64,000 nt of DNA from Alphaproteobacteria bacterium (GCA_017505705.1 JAFVOS010000004.1:28763-92762); one strand, 5' to 3'. Positions 33,740 to 43,034 are shown, counted from the first letter of the stretch. Program-made: numbers and translations. Notes: a model not told the origin generated them from the sequence alone.

Positions 33740-35440
33740 TTATTCTGATGCCTTGGGTATTATGACCAAATCATTATAGTGTGTCAGGAAACGTTTCCCA
33801 GTTGCACAGTACACCTTTTGCAGGGAATCCTTGTATTCACGAACCGCTGCGACCCAACGTTCTTGGATATCGTCCTGGGCACCCTGGTATGCGGTAAACG
33901 CCCCCATTGCCCCACCGGCACCAGCGCCAATCAATGTGCCTTTCAGGCGTGCCTTGTTTCCCAAATCGATTAATCCGCCATCTTCGGCATCAACATACAT
34001 CGGGTAAAATTCATCAATCGATGGGGTTGGTGTCATTTCATATGGCTGGCCATCGGTACCACGTCCCATGATAACAAATTTTCCAGAACCTTTTTTCAAA
34101 TCTGCCCAATCTTTCTTTTTAAATCCAAATGCCTTATCAGCCACCCCGACAATCACAGCCGGTGTTGATTTATCTGGGATTACACCACTGGCAATTTCAA
34201 CATAGCTGTTATTCTGATTTGGGGAGACACCCGGATATTCAATCAATTGATTGTTTTCCAAACGATAACTAGTCGGCACATCTTTATAAAATTCAGAAGC
34301 GATTTTGGCCAAATCATATTCTTGGCCATTACCATTTGTGTCTTTTTTTATCTGGCCATTTACAATATATCCAGCCGGTATAATGGATATCATTTCCGCA
34401 GGTTTACAATCTGTAAGCCCAGCACTGCTGCAAGCAAGAACTTCTTCGGTTACAGTGTCATAAAAATATCTTTTATCAAATTCACGTTCCTTGGATGAAA
34501 CAACCATCCCCCATAAACATGATGTTGAATCCCCTTGATACATACAATCTTCGATACGGATGACAGAATCCCCAGATGCAGCCATATTCCCAATCAGACC
34601 ACCCGCCGCTGCATTTACGCCGGCCGACAATATCATATCGCCTGCAACCTTGCCGGCATAGACGTTACCAGCCATAATTGCCGCCCCCGTTATGCCCCCA
34701 ATCGCAGTTGATTGTAATTTTTCCTTGTTCGTACCCAAAAGAGAATCATGCCCCACAGCGTTATCACCAGCCATATTGCCCGCAACCGCCGCAACCAATG
34801 CACCAGCCGCAATCTTCAGGCCAGCATGCTGTTTTTGTTCCTGGTTCATAACATCAATAACATCTTCGACGGTGGGTTCCGCATCGTTTGGGAATGTTAT
34901 CTGGCCAGCTGATGGTAGATAAGACGATTCTGGCCATTCAGAAACATTACACTTAATAGAATCACCCGCCGCCAGATTAATGCGTGCCAATACTAAATCA
35001 GATCCGTTTTCACCCATTTGATAGCCACGCATTTCAACCACAGATACACACTGGGCCCCAGATGCGTTCTTTGTACCAGCCGTCGGCATATCCCATGCAA
35101 ATTCACCATTTGGGTAAACAGCGCCACAGTTTTGCAATTGTCCAAACGTGACAGATGCAGCATCACCATGTGCAATCTGGGATGCTAATGTCGGATTTGC
35201 AACACGTATTGGTAATTGGGCAGTGGGTTCTGAATCCTGGGTCTTGCCGGCCAGTCCCAAATCATCACTGGCATTATCCATAACAACAGGCGCTGGATTG
35301 CGAATGGCATTAACCTGGTCATATGCGGCGGCATAACTGCGTGATTTATTTCCAACACGTATCGCCCCAGACGCATCGCCAATACCGGCGACCAATGTGG
35401 CTAATAATGAATAATAAAAAATTGATTTTGTGGTTCTCAT
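33740..35440 (-). CDS. Large exported protein with glycine-zipper segments
   Basis: A 566-residue protein with an N-terminal signal (MRTTKSIFYYSLLATLVAGI). Two Gly/Ala-rich helices of the glycine-zipper kind (around residues 200-290, AAGALVAAVAGNMAGDNAVG, and near 510, GTLIGAGAGGAMGAFTAY) suggest insertion into or association with the envelope. Several cysteines occur in the exported part. It is encoded 33 bp downstream of a beta-barrel outer-membrane protein on the same strand and may be co-transcribed with it. No family recognised. Confidence 0.65.
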   Translation of the reverse strand: MRTTKSIFYYSLLATLVAGIGDASGAIRVGNKSRSYAAAYDQVNAIRNPAPVVMDNASDDLGLAGKTQDSEPTAQLPIRVANPTLASQIAHGDAASVTFGQLQNCGAVYPNGEFAWDMPTAGTKNASGAQCVSVVEMRGYQMGENGSDLVLARINLAAGDSIKCNVSEWPESSYLPSAGQITFPNDAEPTVEDVIDVMNQEQKQHAGLKIAAGALVAAVAGNMAGDNAVGHDSLLGTNKEKLQSTAIGGITGAAIMAGNVYAGKVAGDMILSAGVNAAAGGLIGNMAASGDSVIRIEDCMYQGDSTSCLWGMVVSSKEREFDKRYFYDTVTEEVLACSSAGLTDCKPAEMISIIPAGYIVNGQIKKDTNGNGQEYDLAKIASEFYKDVPTSYRLENNQLIEYPGVSPNQNNSYVEIASGVIPDKSTPAVIVGVADKAFGFKKKDWADLKKGSGKFVIMGRGTDGQPYEMTPTPSIDEFYPMYVDAEDGGLIDLGNKARLKGTLIGAGAGGAMGAFTAYQGAQDDIQERWVAAVREYKDSLQKVYCATGKRFLTHYNDLVIIPKASE

Positions 35441-35473
35441 TCTCTCTGTTTGCCCCCCAGAATCACCGTTGGT

Positions 35474-36580
35474 CTAGAACTGCAGACGCATACGAACCCC
35501 AACATCCAGCATTCCCAGACGTCCGCTTTCATACCAATTGGTATAATGGAACACACTGTCGTATGGGGCCTCATACTCGCCACCGGCACCATCGCCCAAC
35601 CATTCTGTCTGGGAAACAATAATTGAACCAGATGTCTTAACCTTGCCCAGGTTGGCATAACGCACAAAGAAATCCAGCTTAATCCCGCCTTCCAGTTCTG
35701 TGGTCAAGCCACCTTCCAGCATAAACGCCAACTGTTCTGTTGTACCACCATTGTGATACGCATAAATATCGGATATCCCAGTCAAATCACCGGCACCAGC
35801 ACCAATTGGGTCCATTTCAGAGTAAAACGTACTGTCGTACACGACATAGTCAGCAACAGTGTTCAATGAAATACCAACACCGGCACCAACATATGGACGC
35901 AATGAACCACCAGCCAAATAACCAGTATAAGAATCAATGTTATAATAGATGTTCAGCATTGTTGTATTTGATGTAATTGCACCACCATCAACAGTTGCAT
36001 CAATCAAACCACCCGCACCATCAGACGTGCGAACCATTGTTGGATATGCCAAACCAGAATAACGCAAATAAGAAAAATCCACACGAATATCGTTGTTGAT
36101 TGCCGCACCAACAGATAACTGTAACGGAATCATCGTATCAGAATGAAAATCAGCCTCTTCAAATGCACCAGGCACAAAGAACGCATTTTGTTCGCCGGTA
36201 TAATCTGCCGACATACCGCCCATTAACGATGCAGTATACGCAACAGACAAACCAACGTACAACCCACTGTCCGCCAGACGTTCATAGTCCGCCGGCTGAT
36301 AGTACGAACGTCCAGCCGTCGTTTGACTGGACCCAACATATGGCAACGCACCCGTTATACGTGTTGGCTGGGCCGCTGCGACGTTTCGATACTGGGTATA
36401 CTGCCCCTGCTGCGCCATTGGTTGGGATACCACACGACTGTTCGCAGATGGCATATACTGGGCCGGAACATTACCCGCCCCACCTTGGTACGCAGAATAA
36501 ACCGGATATGCCGCATTTGATACAAATGGCAGCCCCAGCAAAACGCCCGCAAAAGCGGCAAAAACACTTGATTTTTTCAT
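35474..36580 (-). CDS. Outer-membrane beta-barrel protein
   Basis: A 368-residue protein. ATG 36580 gives a clean signal peptide (MKKSSVFAAFAGVLLGLPFV, cut near SNA-AYP) and has SD GGAAATCGGGAAGG; earlier codons in frame lie in the promoter region. The mature part has alternating hydrophobic strands and aromatic girdles (GLYVGLSVAYTASLMGG, RPYVGAGVGISLNT) and ends in RMRLQF, the terminal Phe typical of barrels inserted by BamA. It resembles the OmpA/opacity-type porin-like barrels. Residues 20-90 are Gln/Tyr/Pro-rich and likely flexible. Confidence 0.8.
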   Translation of the reverse strand: MKKSSVFAAFAGVLLGLPFVSNAAYPVYSAYQGGAGNVPAQYMPSANSRVVSQPMAQQGQYTQYRNVAAAQPTRITGALPYVGSSQTTAGRSYYQPADYERLADSGLYVGLSVAYTASLMGGMSADYTGEQNAFFVPGAFEEADFHSDTMIPLQLSVGAAINNDIRVDFSYLRYSGLAYPTMVRTSDGAGGLIDATVDGGAITSNTTMLNIYYNIDSYTGYLAGGSLRPYVGAGVGISLNTVADYVVYDSTFYSEMDPIGAGAGDLTGISDIYAYHNGGTTEQLAFMLEGGLTTELEGGIKLDFFVRYANLGKVKTSGSIIVSQTEWLGDGAGGEYEAPYDSVFHYTNWYESGRLGMLDVGVRMRLQF

Positions 36581-36605
36581 ACCTTCCCGATTTCCTTTTG
36601 TAGAT

Positions 36606-36634
36606 ATTATATCATATTTGCCGCCAACACACAA
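36606..36634 (-). promoter_or_regulatory. Promoter of the outer-membrane protein gene
   Basis: Minus strand: TTGTGT (36634-36629), 17-bp spacer, TATAAT (36611-36606); ATG at 36580. Confidence 0.65.
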
Positions 36635-36658
36635 GCGCTCAGAATCTTAAAAATACTA

Positions 36659-36684
36659 AAAAAGAATCCCCAAATGGGGATTTA
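36659..36684 (-). terminator. Terminator of pgk
   Basis: AATCCCC (36665-36671)/GGGGATT (36676-36682), with A-run on the left that is a T tract on the minus strand, directly after the pgk stop codon. Confidence 0.8.
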
Positions 36685-36685
36685 A

Positions 36686-37855
36686 TTATTTGTCTTCTAA
36701 TATTGCTATACCCGGCAAGATTCGCCCCTCAATAAATTCCAGGAATGCGCCACCGCCTGTGGAAACATAAGTAATATCATCTTTGACGCCACACGCCGTC
36801 AGTGCCGCAACCGTATCCCCACCACCAACAATACTTTCCAATGCGCCATTGCGTGTCTGTTCTGCAATAGCATTGGCCAATGCAAACGAACCATACGACC
36901 AACGTGGCGCCCATTCAGCCATGCCAACTGTACCGTTCCAGATTACTGTTTTGGCATGCTTAATCTCGTTTACGTCACGTTCTGTCGTTGCAACACCAGC
37001 ATCAATGATAATATCATCTTCTTCAATCTGGGAAAAATCTTTGTTTGTACGCACCGCATCACGTGCAAATTCTTTGGCCACACCCTTGTCCAGTGGCAGC
37101 AAAACCGTACAGTCATGCTCACGTGCATATTCTAGGATTTCCAACGCAACGTCACGCTGGTCAGCCTCGTAAAGAGAATTACCAACACGACCACCAGTCG
37201 CATAATTAAACGTAGTCCCCAATGCGCCACCAATAATTAATTTATCAGACAATTTCGCCAATGCTTTTAAAACACCGATTTTTGTCGAAACCTTGCTGCC
37301 GGCGACAATGGACAATAATGGACGCTGTGGATTTTCCATAACCTGGCTAAGGTGCATGATTTCAGACGCCAACAAATCCCCAGCGTATGATGGCAGAATT
37401 TCTGCAACGCCAACTGTGCTGGCGTGGGCACGATGCGAAACAGCAAACGCATCATTTACAAAAACATCAAACCCACGTGCCAATTCTGTTGCGAACGCAG
37501 AATCATTCTTTTCTTCACCACTGTAAAACCGCACGTTTTCCAGCAACACCACGTCACCATCATGCATATCGGCCATAAAATCTTTGTCCAGACAATCTGG
37601 AATCAGTCGCACCCCCAGATATTCGGCAACAGGTGCCAATGAATAAGACATATTACGTTCACCCTTGGGCCGGCCCAGATGCGCACAAATCGCAATACGA
37701 GCCCCCATTTGACGCAACTTGTTAATCGTTGGCATACTTTGTTCAATACGAAAACCATCTGTTATTTGCCCATCTACAATCTGAACATTAAAGTCGTCAC
37801 GCAATAACACATATTTTCCACGCAAATCCAATCCATCAATCGTGCGAAGTTTCAT
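36686..37855 (-). CDS. pgk: Phosphoglycerate kinase
   Basis: A 389-residue glycolytic enzyme that transfers phosphate from 1,3-bisphosphoglycerate to ADP. Signatures: LRDDFNVQI near the N-terminus (RxDFNVP box), AHLGRPKGERN, VNDAFAVSHRAHAS and the nucleotide-binding GGGDTVAAL near the C-terminus. Length is normal. It overlaps the end of rnhB by 20 bp, so it is transcribed from upstream of rnhB or from within it. Confidence 0.95.
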   Translation of the reverse strand: MKLRTIDGLDLRGKYVLLRDDFNVQIVDGQITDGFRIEQSMPTINKLRQMGARIAICAHLGRPKGERNMSYSLAPVAEYLGVRLIPDCLDKDFMADMHDGDVVLLENVRFYSGEEKNDSAFATELARGFDVFVNDAFAVSHRAHASTVGVAEILPSYAGDLLASEIMHLSQVMENPQRPLLSIVAGSKVSTKIGVLKALAKLSDKLIIGGALGTTFNYATGGRVGNSLYEADQRDVALEILEYAREHDCTVLLPLDKGVAKEFARDAVRTNKDFSQIEEDDIIIDAGVATTERDVNEIKHAKTVIWNGTVGMAEWAPRWSYGSFALANAIAEQTRNGALESIVGGGDTVAALTACGVKDDITYVSTGGGAFLEFIEGRILPGIAILEDK

Positions 37856-38459
37856 TTTTTATCCTTTCTTTTACTGGTCCAAAAGACGTTCGGTGATGCA
37901 CCGTTATACCATATTTTTCAATTGCCTGTAAATGGGTTTTTGTTGGATATCCTGCATTTTTATCCCAGCCATATTCAGGATACTGGGCTGATAAATCCGC
38001 CATGATTTTATCACGTGTTTCTTTGGCAACGACAGATGCCGCCGCAATCGACAGTGATTTTGCATCCCCCTTGACCAGGGGTGCACCCGACACCCCAGAC
38101 GGCACCCGATTACCGTCAACCAAGCACCAATCTGGCACACATCCCAATCCAGACACCGCCCGTTCCATTGCACGCATAGACGCCCATAATATGTTAAGCT
38201 CGTCAATTTCTGCGGGGGAACAAGCCCCAACCGACCATACGGTATTTTTAACAATCCAATCGTAGGCAACCGAACGCTGGTGGGCGGTCATCTGTTTTGA
38301 ATCACGTATAACGACAGGTATTTCAATATCATGATTTGGGAACACAACCGCAGCCGCCACCACCGGCCCACATAATGGACCACGCCCTGCTTCGTCCACC
38401 CCGGCAACAATACGGTGTCCACATTCAATTTCGTACTTAAAATCAGGTATAATCTTCAC
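37836..38459 (-). CDS. rnhB: Ribonuclease HII
   Basis: A 207-residue enzyme that removes ribonucleotides and RNA primers from DNA. GVDEAGRGPLCGPV contains the first catalytic Asp-Glu pair; LVDGNRVP and GDAKSLSIAAASVVAKETRD hold the remaining acidic residues and the conserved Lys-Ser/Val-x-K. The apparent start is GTG at 38459; no in-frame ATG with an SD lies close upstream. The 3' end overlaps pgk by 20 bp. Confidence 0.92.
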   Translation of the reverse strand: MKIIPDFKYEIECGHRIVAGVDEAGRGPLCGPVVAAAVVFPNHDIEIPVVIRDSKQMTAHQRSVAYDWIVKNTVWSVGACSPAEIDELNILWASMRAMERAVSGLGCVPDWCLVDGNRVPSGVSGAPLVKGDAKSLSIAAASVVAKETRDKIMADLSAQYPEYGWDKNAGYPTKTHLQAIEKYGITVHHRTSFGPVKERIKNETSHD

Positions 38460-38506
38460 AGATATGACCGTAGCACCTTTTTCAAAAAAATAAAACCCTT
38501 TTTATA

Positions 38507-38534
38507 TTGACAATTTATTGTTTTGTACTATAAT
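38507..38534 (+). promoter_or_regulatory. Promoter of a two-gene small membrane protein operon
   Basis: TTGACA (38507-38512), 16-bp spacer, TATAAT (38529-38534); ATG at 38580 with SD AGGAG. Confidence 0.75.
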
Positions 38535-38579
38535 AATACGTGACAGTGAACAAAAGAAAGATTAAACAGGAGTTAAAAG

Positions 38580-38900
38580 ATGAAACAACAAAACGACAAA
38601 GAAATGCAAAAAGCAATCAGACAGCGCAATTTCTATTTGGCTGCCGCCAAGGCAAACAAGGGTATTTCCATGGCATTATACTATGTCGGATTAATTGGCG
38701 CACCAGTTGCCGGCGTTGTAAAAGCATGCCAGGCAGATAATTTTGCCGAAGGCGCAGAACGTGTTTTAGCTGGCGTAATTATGGGTGCCGTCACCGTTGG
38801 TATTGCTGCAGTCATGCGCCAGACAAATATCCCATTATTGCGTGATTATGTCAGCCTGCGTGATCAAATAAACGCCACGAACAACCAAAAGACAAAATAA
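38580..38900 (+). CDS. Small membrane protein
   Basis: A 106-residue protein with two hydrophobic segments (about 30-50 and 62-82) and charged ends. It shares a promoter with the next gene, with which it overlaps by one base (TAATG), so the two are translationally coupled and probably form a complex. No family recognised. Confidence 0.65.
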   Translation: MKQQNDKEMQKAIRQRNFYLAAAKANKGISMALYYVGLIGAPVAGVVKACQADNFAEGAERVLAGVIMGAVTVGIAAVMRQTNIPLLRDYVSLRDQINATNNQKTK

Positions 38901-39154
38901 TGACAACACAGGCCCCACAACACCCAAACCAGGGCAACAACTTTAACAACAAGGTGTTCTTGCTGATATACATCATGCTGAACGCAATGTCCACCAGCGG
39001 TTTAATACGTTCTGGGTACGACATTGCAAATGGCACAACAGATAAAAATTATATTATCGGTGCGCTGATGTGGTTGGGGTGCACTGTGTACACCGCACAA
39101 CGTGCAATTGAATTATATAAAAAAATATATAACAACCAAGACAAACAAAAATAA
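38900..39154 (+). CDS. Small membrane protein, partner of the preceding gene
   Basis: An 84-residue protein with two membrane helices (about 18-38 and 50-68), an Asn/Gln-rich start and a Lys-rich end. Its ATG overlaps the stop of the upstream gene. A bidirectional terminator follows (39153-39177). No family recognised; it may be part of a two-component membrane complex such as a small toxin-antitoxin-like or stress pair, but nothing in the sequence proves it. Confidence 0.6.
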   Translation: MTTQAPQHPNQGNNFNNKVFLLIYIMLNAMSTSGLIRSGYDIANGTTDKNYIIGALMWLGCTVYTAQRAIELYKKIYNNQDKQK

Positions 39155-39177
39155 ATCCCCCAGTTGGGGGATTTTTT
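39153..39177. terminator. Bidirectional terminator
   Basis: TCCCCCA (39156-39162)/TGGGGGA (39165-39171), A-rich before and T-rich after, between convergent genes. Confidence 0.8.
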
Positions 39178-39178
39178 A

Positions 39179-39790
39179 CTATCTTGAAAAGTTTTTGCCT
39201 ACAAAATCGGTTATTGCATTCCAAAATGTTTTTCTGGCAGATTGATGTGTGGTATTTTCTTCCTGGTACGCATAAGATTCTACCCTTGTAAAATTACGAC
39301 TAATACCATCCATCACATCATACAACGCCTGTTCAGCAGCCGCAAAACGACAAAGATGTTCACAAAATGGCATCCAACCACGCGTAAAAGCCGAGTATTT
39401 TTTTGTTTTTGGATTATAAAATATGATATTCCCAGCAACATAATCGCCAAGACTGCTGTATCTCATACCGTATTCAGGCTCATACGTTTTAGCAACAACT
39501 GCAACAGGCACACGCCCAGCGATTACAGAACTTTTTGCGCAAAGTTCTTTAATTTTTGGTGCACGTTCCGTTACAAGTCTCCCACCAACAATGCAATGAC
39601 CATTATAGATACTCTTATCAATACGCTTGTTAATAAAATCATATATAACAACATTGCTAAGCGGTTCGCCCAGTATAAATTCAGCATCCGCCCTAATCAG
39701 CGGCGCACGGCGATTACGTGGTTTCTTGGTGTTTTCAAAAATATCGTTAAATTCTGGATAAAGAATATCATTAAATGATCTGCCAGCCAT
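39179..39790 (-). CDS. Hypothetical soluble protein
   Basis: A 203-residue protein without signal peptide or membrane segments. It contains short conserved-looking stretches (GEPLSNVVIYDFINKRI, GNIIFYNPKTKKYSAFTRGW) but no recognised catalytic motif. Begins after SD AAAGGAG, 12 bp downstream of the U32 gene and possibly co-transcribed with it. Function unknown. Confidence 0.6.
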   Translation of the reverse strand: MAGRSFNDILYPEFNDIFENTKKPRNRRAPLIRADAEFILGEPLSNVVIYDFINKRIDKSIYNGHCIVGGRLVTERAPKIKELCAKSSVIAGRVPVAVVAKTYEPEYGMRYSSLGDYVAGNIIFYNPKTKKYSAFTRGWMPFCEHLCRFAAAEQALYDVMDGISRNFTRVESYAYQEENTTHQSARKTFWNAITDFVGKNFSR

Positions 39791-39802
39791 TACGCCACTC
39801 CT

Positions 39803-41053
39803 TTACTTATGTTTATAGGCCAAGACATACGGAACGATTTTATCAGTCCACGCATTACCAAACCATGTGCGTGGTATCAACACAGTATTCCCCATACCAG
39901 CCGCCATTTTTTCAACCGTTTCACCATTCTTGGCATTAATTAATTTTTCCAGTTTGACGGACACACCCTCAATCTGACCTGGGACAATAAATGTCACAAC
40001 GTCCCCTGCCCTGGTTTCATTACGCAATTCAAACGCAACATTTTCATCTGTCACGCCCGTCACAACACCCGCCGCATGATAATCCGATGTACTGCGTGTG
40101 GTTTCATAATTGTGGGCGTCTGGGCGTACCGGCCCATCAAAGAACGCCGTTGTATAGCCACGTGTTTCCAAACGATTCAGTGCATCCATATAAGGTGTGG
40201 CATCAAAGTTTTCTGGATCTGCTGCATACGCATCCATCGCACAGCGATATGCATTTACCACCGATCCAACATAGTATTCACTGCGATTGCGTCCTTCGAT
40301 TTTCAGACTGTCTGGGGCGGCGGCAATAACCTCGCCCAGGCGTGGCATCAAACATAAATCCTTGGAATTCATAATATATGCGCCACGTTCATCTTCGTCA
40401 ATCGGCATTTCAACACCGCTTTCACGTTCACGCAAAATCACATCGTATTTCCAACGACACAACTGTGCACACGCTCCACGATTTGCTGGACGGCCCGTTA
40501 TAAAGTTAGACAACAAACAACGACCAGAATAGGACATGCACATTGCACCATGCACAAATATTTCCAGCCCTATATCTGGACACGCCGCACGAATAGATTT
40601 GAATTCATTATGTGATACTTCGCGCGCCAGAACACACAATTTTGCCCCTGCATTTTGCCAGAATTTGACGGTTTTCGCCGAACAAATATTCGCCTGGGTT
40701 GAAATATGAATTGGCATATCGGGAAAGTTTTCACGCACCCACATAACAATTCCCGGATCTGACACAATCAGCGCATCTGGTTGCAGATATTTAATCACTT
40801 CGGCAACACGAGGCATGTTTGCATATTCAAAATCGTGCGCAAACAGATTAAATGCTAAATACACTTTTTTACCTGCTGCGTGCGCCAATTCTATGCCCGC
40901 CTTTACACCTTCGACGTCAATCTTGGCACGTGCACGCATTGAAAAACCGGGAAGCCCCGCATAAATAGCATCTGCACCATATAAAATGGCGGTTTTAAAG
41001 GCATCCAGCGTACCTGCCGGTGCCAACAGTTCTGGTAATTTTTTCGTATTCAT
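39803..41053 (-). CDS. U32 family protein (TrhP/YegQ-like)
   Basis: A 416-residue member of peptidase family U32. The signature EIFVHGAMCMSYSGRCLLSN and the Cys pair in NRGACAQLCRW match the family's Fe-S-type cysteine set, and LAPAGTLDAFKTAILYGADAIY is the usual start. Proteobacterial relatives TrhP and RlhA hydroxylate tRNA (5-hydroxyuridine at the wobble position) and 23S rRNA rather than cutting protein. Length fits TrhP, so tRNA hydroxylation is the best guess. Confidence 0.82.
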   Translation of the reverse strand: MNTKKLPELLAPAGTLDAFKTAILYGADAIYAGLPGFSMRARAKIDVEGVKAGIELAHAAGKKVYLAFNLFAHDFEYANMPRVAEVIKYLQPDALIVSDPGIVMWVRENFPDMPIHISTQANICSAKTVKFWQNAGAKLCVLAREVSHNEFKSIRAACPDIGLEIFVHGAMCMSYSGRCLLSNFITGRPANRGACAQLCRWKYDVILRERESGVEMPIDEDERGAYIMNSKDLCLMPRLGEVIAAAPDSLKIEGRNRSEYYVGSVVNAYRCAMDAYAADPENFDATPYMDALNRLETRGYTTAFFDGPVRPDAHNYETTRSTSDYHAAGVVTGVTDENVAFELRNETRAGDVVTFIVPGQIEGVSVKLEKLINAKNGETVEKMAAGMGNTVLIPRTWFGNAWTDKIVPYVLAYKHK

Positions 41054-41107
41054 ATCCCTATTTTGCCCTAAATAAACCCAAAGGCAAGAAAATTATGATT
41101 TTTTTGC

Positions 41108-41135
41108 TTGCGTTCGTTTCACAGATATGTATAAT
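41108..41135 (+). promoter_or_regulatory. Promoter of tRNA-Thr
   Basis: TTGCGT (41108-41113), 16-bp spacer, TATAAT (41130-41135), 11 bp before the tRNA. Confidence 0.6.
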
Positions 41136-41146
41136 TGGGGGGCAAT

Positions 41147-41222
41147 GCCGGTTTAGCTCAGTTGGTAGAGCGGCTGATTTGTAATCAGTAGGTCGTTGGT
41201 TCAAGTCCGACAACCGGCACCA
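41147..41222 (+). tRNA. tRNA-Thr (anticodon TGT)
   Basis: Cloverleaf: acceptor GCCGGTT/AACCGGC, D-arm AGCTCAGTTGGTAGAGC, anticodon loop TTTGTAA (TGT), T-arm with TTCAAGT loop, encoded CCA at 41220-41222. It marks the left edge of the genomic island and is the probable integration target of the tyrosine recombinase at 43244-44275. Confidence 0.95.
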
Positions 41223-41226
41223 GAAT

Positions 41227-41252
41227 AACCCCTTGATTCAAGGGGATTTTTT
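41227..41252 (+). terminator. Terminator of tRNA-Thr
   Basis: CCCCTTG (41229-41235)/CAAGGGG (41239-41245), followed by six T. Confidence 0.85.
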
Positions 41253-41290
41253 ATTGCTTTGCACAATCTACAAAAATTGACAAAAATTTT

Positions 41291-41309
41291 TTTGCTACTC
41301 GTTTGCTAC
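41291..41309 (+). repeat. Tandem TTTGCTAC repeat next to tRNA-Thr
   Basis: TTTGCTAC occurs at 41291-41298 and 41302-41309. Short direct repeats beside a tRNA, in front of an integrase module, often act as recombinase arm or core sites. A matching right-end copy was not found by eye in the window. Confidence 0.35.
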
Positions 41310-41382
41310 CGGCCGACATGGCGAATATTCCTTGAATATCGATAAATATTTATTACTATTTTTTTCAAAAGGAGCCATCACT

Positions 41383-42213
41383 ATGCAAGATTTAGTTAAA
41401 TTTTTACCTTATTTGTTACCACTGGAAACACCGGTCGAAGATGACCAAAATTTAGCCCTGGTCTCGCTTTATTTTCGCGGGGCCTACGCCGACCATATTT
41501 TACAAATACTGCATATTGCAGAAATTATCCCGACCGATGTATCTGTTATCGCCAATGACGATATGCCCGATGTAATTAACAGGATAGAAAAATTATTCTC
41601 GCTATCTGCCAATTATTGCTTTGTTGACAATAAAAATGACACGGTTCAAATCTTTACAGGCAGCAAGATGAAATCAAACTGTGTTGAAATCGAAGAAAAA
41701 ATGCTAGAACAAGCCAAGCAGGAAAACAAAGAACACGCAAATGTACGCCCCCAGGATATTATGACCGAAAAGAAGCAAGAACCTGGATTTGCCAATAAAT
41801 GTATTGCGGGCATCCTGTTCAAAGACCTGTTATTACTGTTTGAATCTATATTAAAAAATCTAGAAAACACAAGTAACAACGTCGCCTATAATGTGGCTGT
41901 GTTTTTTAATTCACTGACCCGTGCCAAGTCACTTAATTATCGATTAAACGCATTCTGCAACCGTCAGAAATATAAAAAAGGTGCCGACAAAACCGCCGAT
42001 GCAAAAAATGCTATTCGTGAAAGATATGAAAAAATCATCTATGATATGGGTATTCAGCAGAAAGATACCCTGCCACAAAATATCTCTGAAACGATGAAAT
42101 TAGTCCGTGAAGAGTACTGCAAACGGCACAAACGCAAGAAATCACCCCTGATTTCCAAAATCCTTGAAGAGTTGCTGATTTCTGCGCCAAAACGCAAAAT
42201 TCTAGCTAGCTAG
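41383..42213 (+). CDS. Island-borne hypothetical protein
   Basis: A 276-residue soluble protein, first gene of the island. ATG 41383 has a strong SD (AAAAGGAG); the upstream TTG at 41332 does not. The middle is Glu/Lys-rich and the end strongly basic (EEYCKRHKRKKSPLISKIL). No known domain recognised. The basic C-terminus and place beside recombination genes would suit a mobilisation or DNA-binding role, but there is no direct evidence. Confidence 0.6.
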   Translation: MQDLVKFLPYLLPLETPVEDDQNLALVSLYFRGAYADHILQILHIAEIIPTDVSVIANDDMPDVINRIEKLFSLSANYCFVDNKNDTVQIFTGSKMKSNCVEIEEKMLEQAKQENKEHANVRPQDIMTEKKQEPGFANKCIAGILFKDLLLLFESILKNLENTSNNVAYNVAVFFNSLTRAKSLNYRLNAFCNRQKYKKGADKTADAKNAIRERYEKIIYDMGIQQKDTLPQNISETMKLVREEYCKRHKRKKSPLISKILEELLISAPKRKILAS

Positions 42214-42292
42214 AATTCTCATTTCTGTAAATTTCGATAAATCCCTCTTAGTCTTCAAGCATACAAATTAACTAAACAAAAGGAAGTTAACT

Positions 42293-42511
42293 ATGCTTGA
42301 AGATTTTACGTTTAAGTTGCTAAACCAACGTCAGGCGGCCCAGTATCTGGGGACGACCGTCGGGACGTTAAACAGTTGGCGCCATTGTGGCAAAAACACT
42401 CTGCCGTTCATTCGATGGGGGAACCGTATTCGGTACCGCAAATCCGACCTGGATGCGTGGATTGAACACCAGCTGATTAACAAGTTAGACGAAGGGGGCG
42501 AAAATGTATAA
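42293..42511 (+). CDS. Excisionase-like HTH protein
   Basis: A 72-residue protein of the MerR/HTH_17 type: LNQRQAAQYLGTTVGTLNSW is the helix-turn-helix, IRWGNRIRYRKSDLDAWIE the wing. This is the layout of excisionases and AlpA-like regulators of integrative elements, which direct the integrase towards excision. It lies three genes upstream of the tyrosine recombinase and overlaps the next gene by 8 bp. Confidence 0.8.
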   Translation: MLEDFTFKLLNQRQAAQYLGTTVGTLNSWRHCGKNTLPFIRWGNRIRYRKSDLDAWIEHQLINKLDEGGENV

Positions 42512-43034
42512 CGTACAACAAATCTCGTACATGGGTACATATTCGATACCCGAAGTATGCCAGATGATTAGTCGTTCTGAACGTACCGTGCGCCAGATGA
42601 TTGCAAACGGCTTGGCCACAATTGACGACAAGCGACCAACACTTATTCGTGGGACGAATTTGATAGATTTTCTGTTAAATGAAAACGACAAAAACCGTTG
42701 TCCAATCGAATTCCACCAGTTCTATTGTCTGCACTGTCGTCAGGCCCGCATACCCAAGGGCAAAGTTATATGGTTTTCACGCGAACACCCGACCCTGCCC
42801 AACATGTGTGGCATATGCCCGGTTTGCGGTTGCAAGATGCACAAAGTCTACAAAATTGCGGATATTTCACGACTGAAACGCGAATTCCGCTTAACTGAAT
42901 CACCGTGTATATCCCATTCCCTGGATTCTAGCCTAAACTGCAGAGTCGATGACGGGGACAATTGTGCAACATCCTGCAACCAGGAATTTATGAAATTTGA
43001 AGAAAAAGGAGATACAAATGCTAACGAAAATTGA
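42504..43034 (+). CDS. HTH and zinc-finger-like protein of the integration module
   Basis: A 176-residue protein. The N-terminal 60 residues form a second MerR-like HTH (SIPEVCQMISRSERTVRQMI). Residues about 75-118 hold two Cys pairs (CLHCRQAR and CGICPVCGCKM), a likely zinc ribbon. The C-terminus is polar. It overlaps both neighbours, so it belongs to a tight operon ending in the integrase. It may regulate or assist recombination. Confidence 0.65.
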   Translation: MYNVQQISYMGTYSIPEVCQMISRSERTVRQMIANGLATIDDKRPTLIRGTNLIDFLLNENDKNRCPIEFHQFYCLHCRQARIPKGKVIWFSREHPTLPNMCGICPVCGCKMHKVYKIADISRLKREFRLTESPCISHSLDSSLNCRVDDGDNCATSCNQEFMKFEEKGDTNANEN

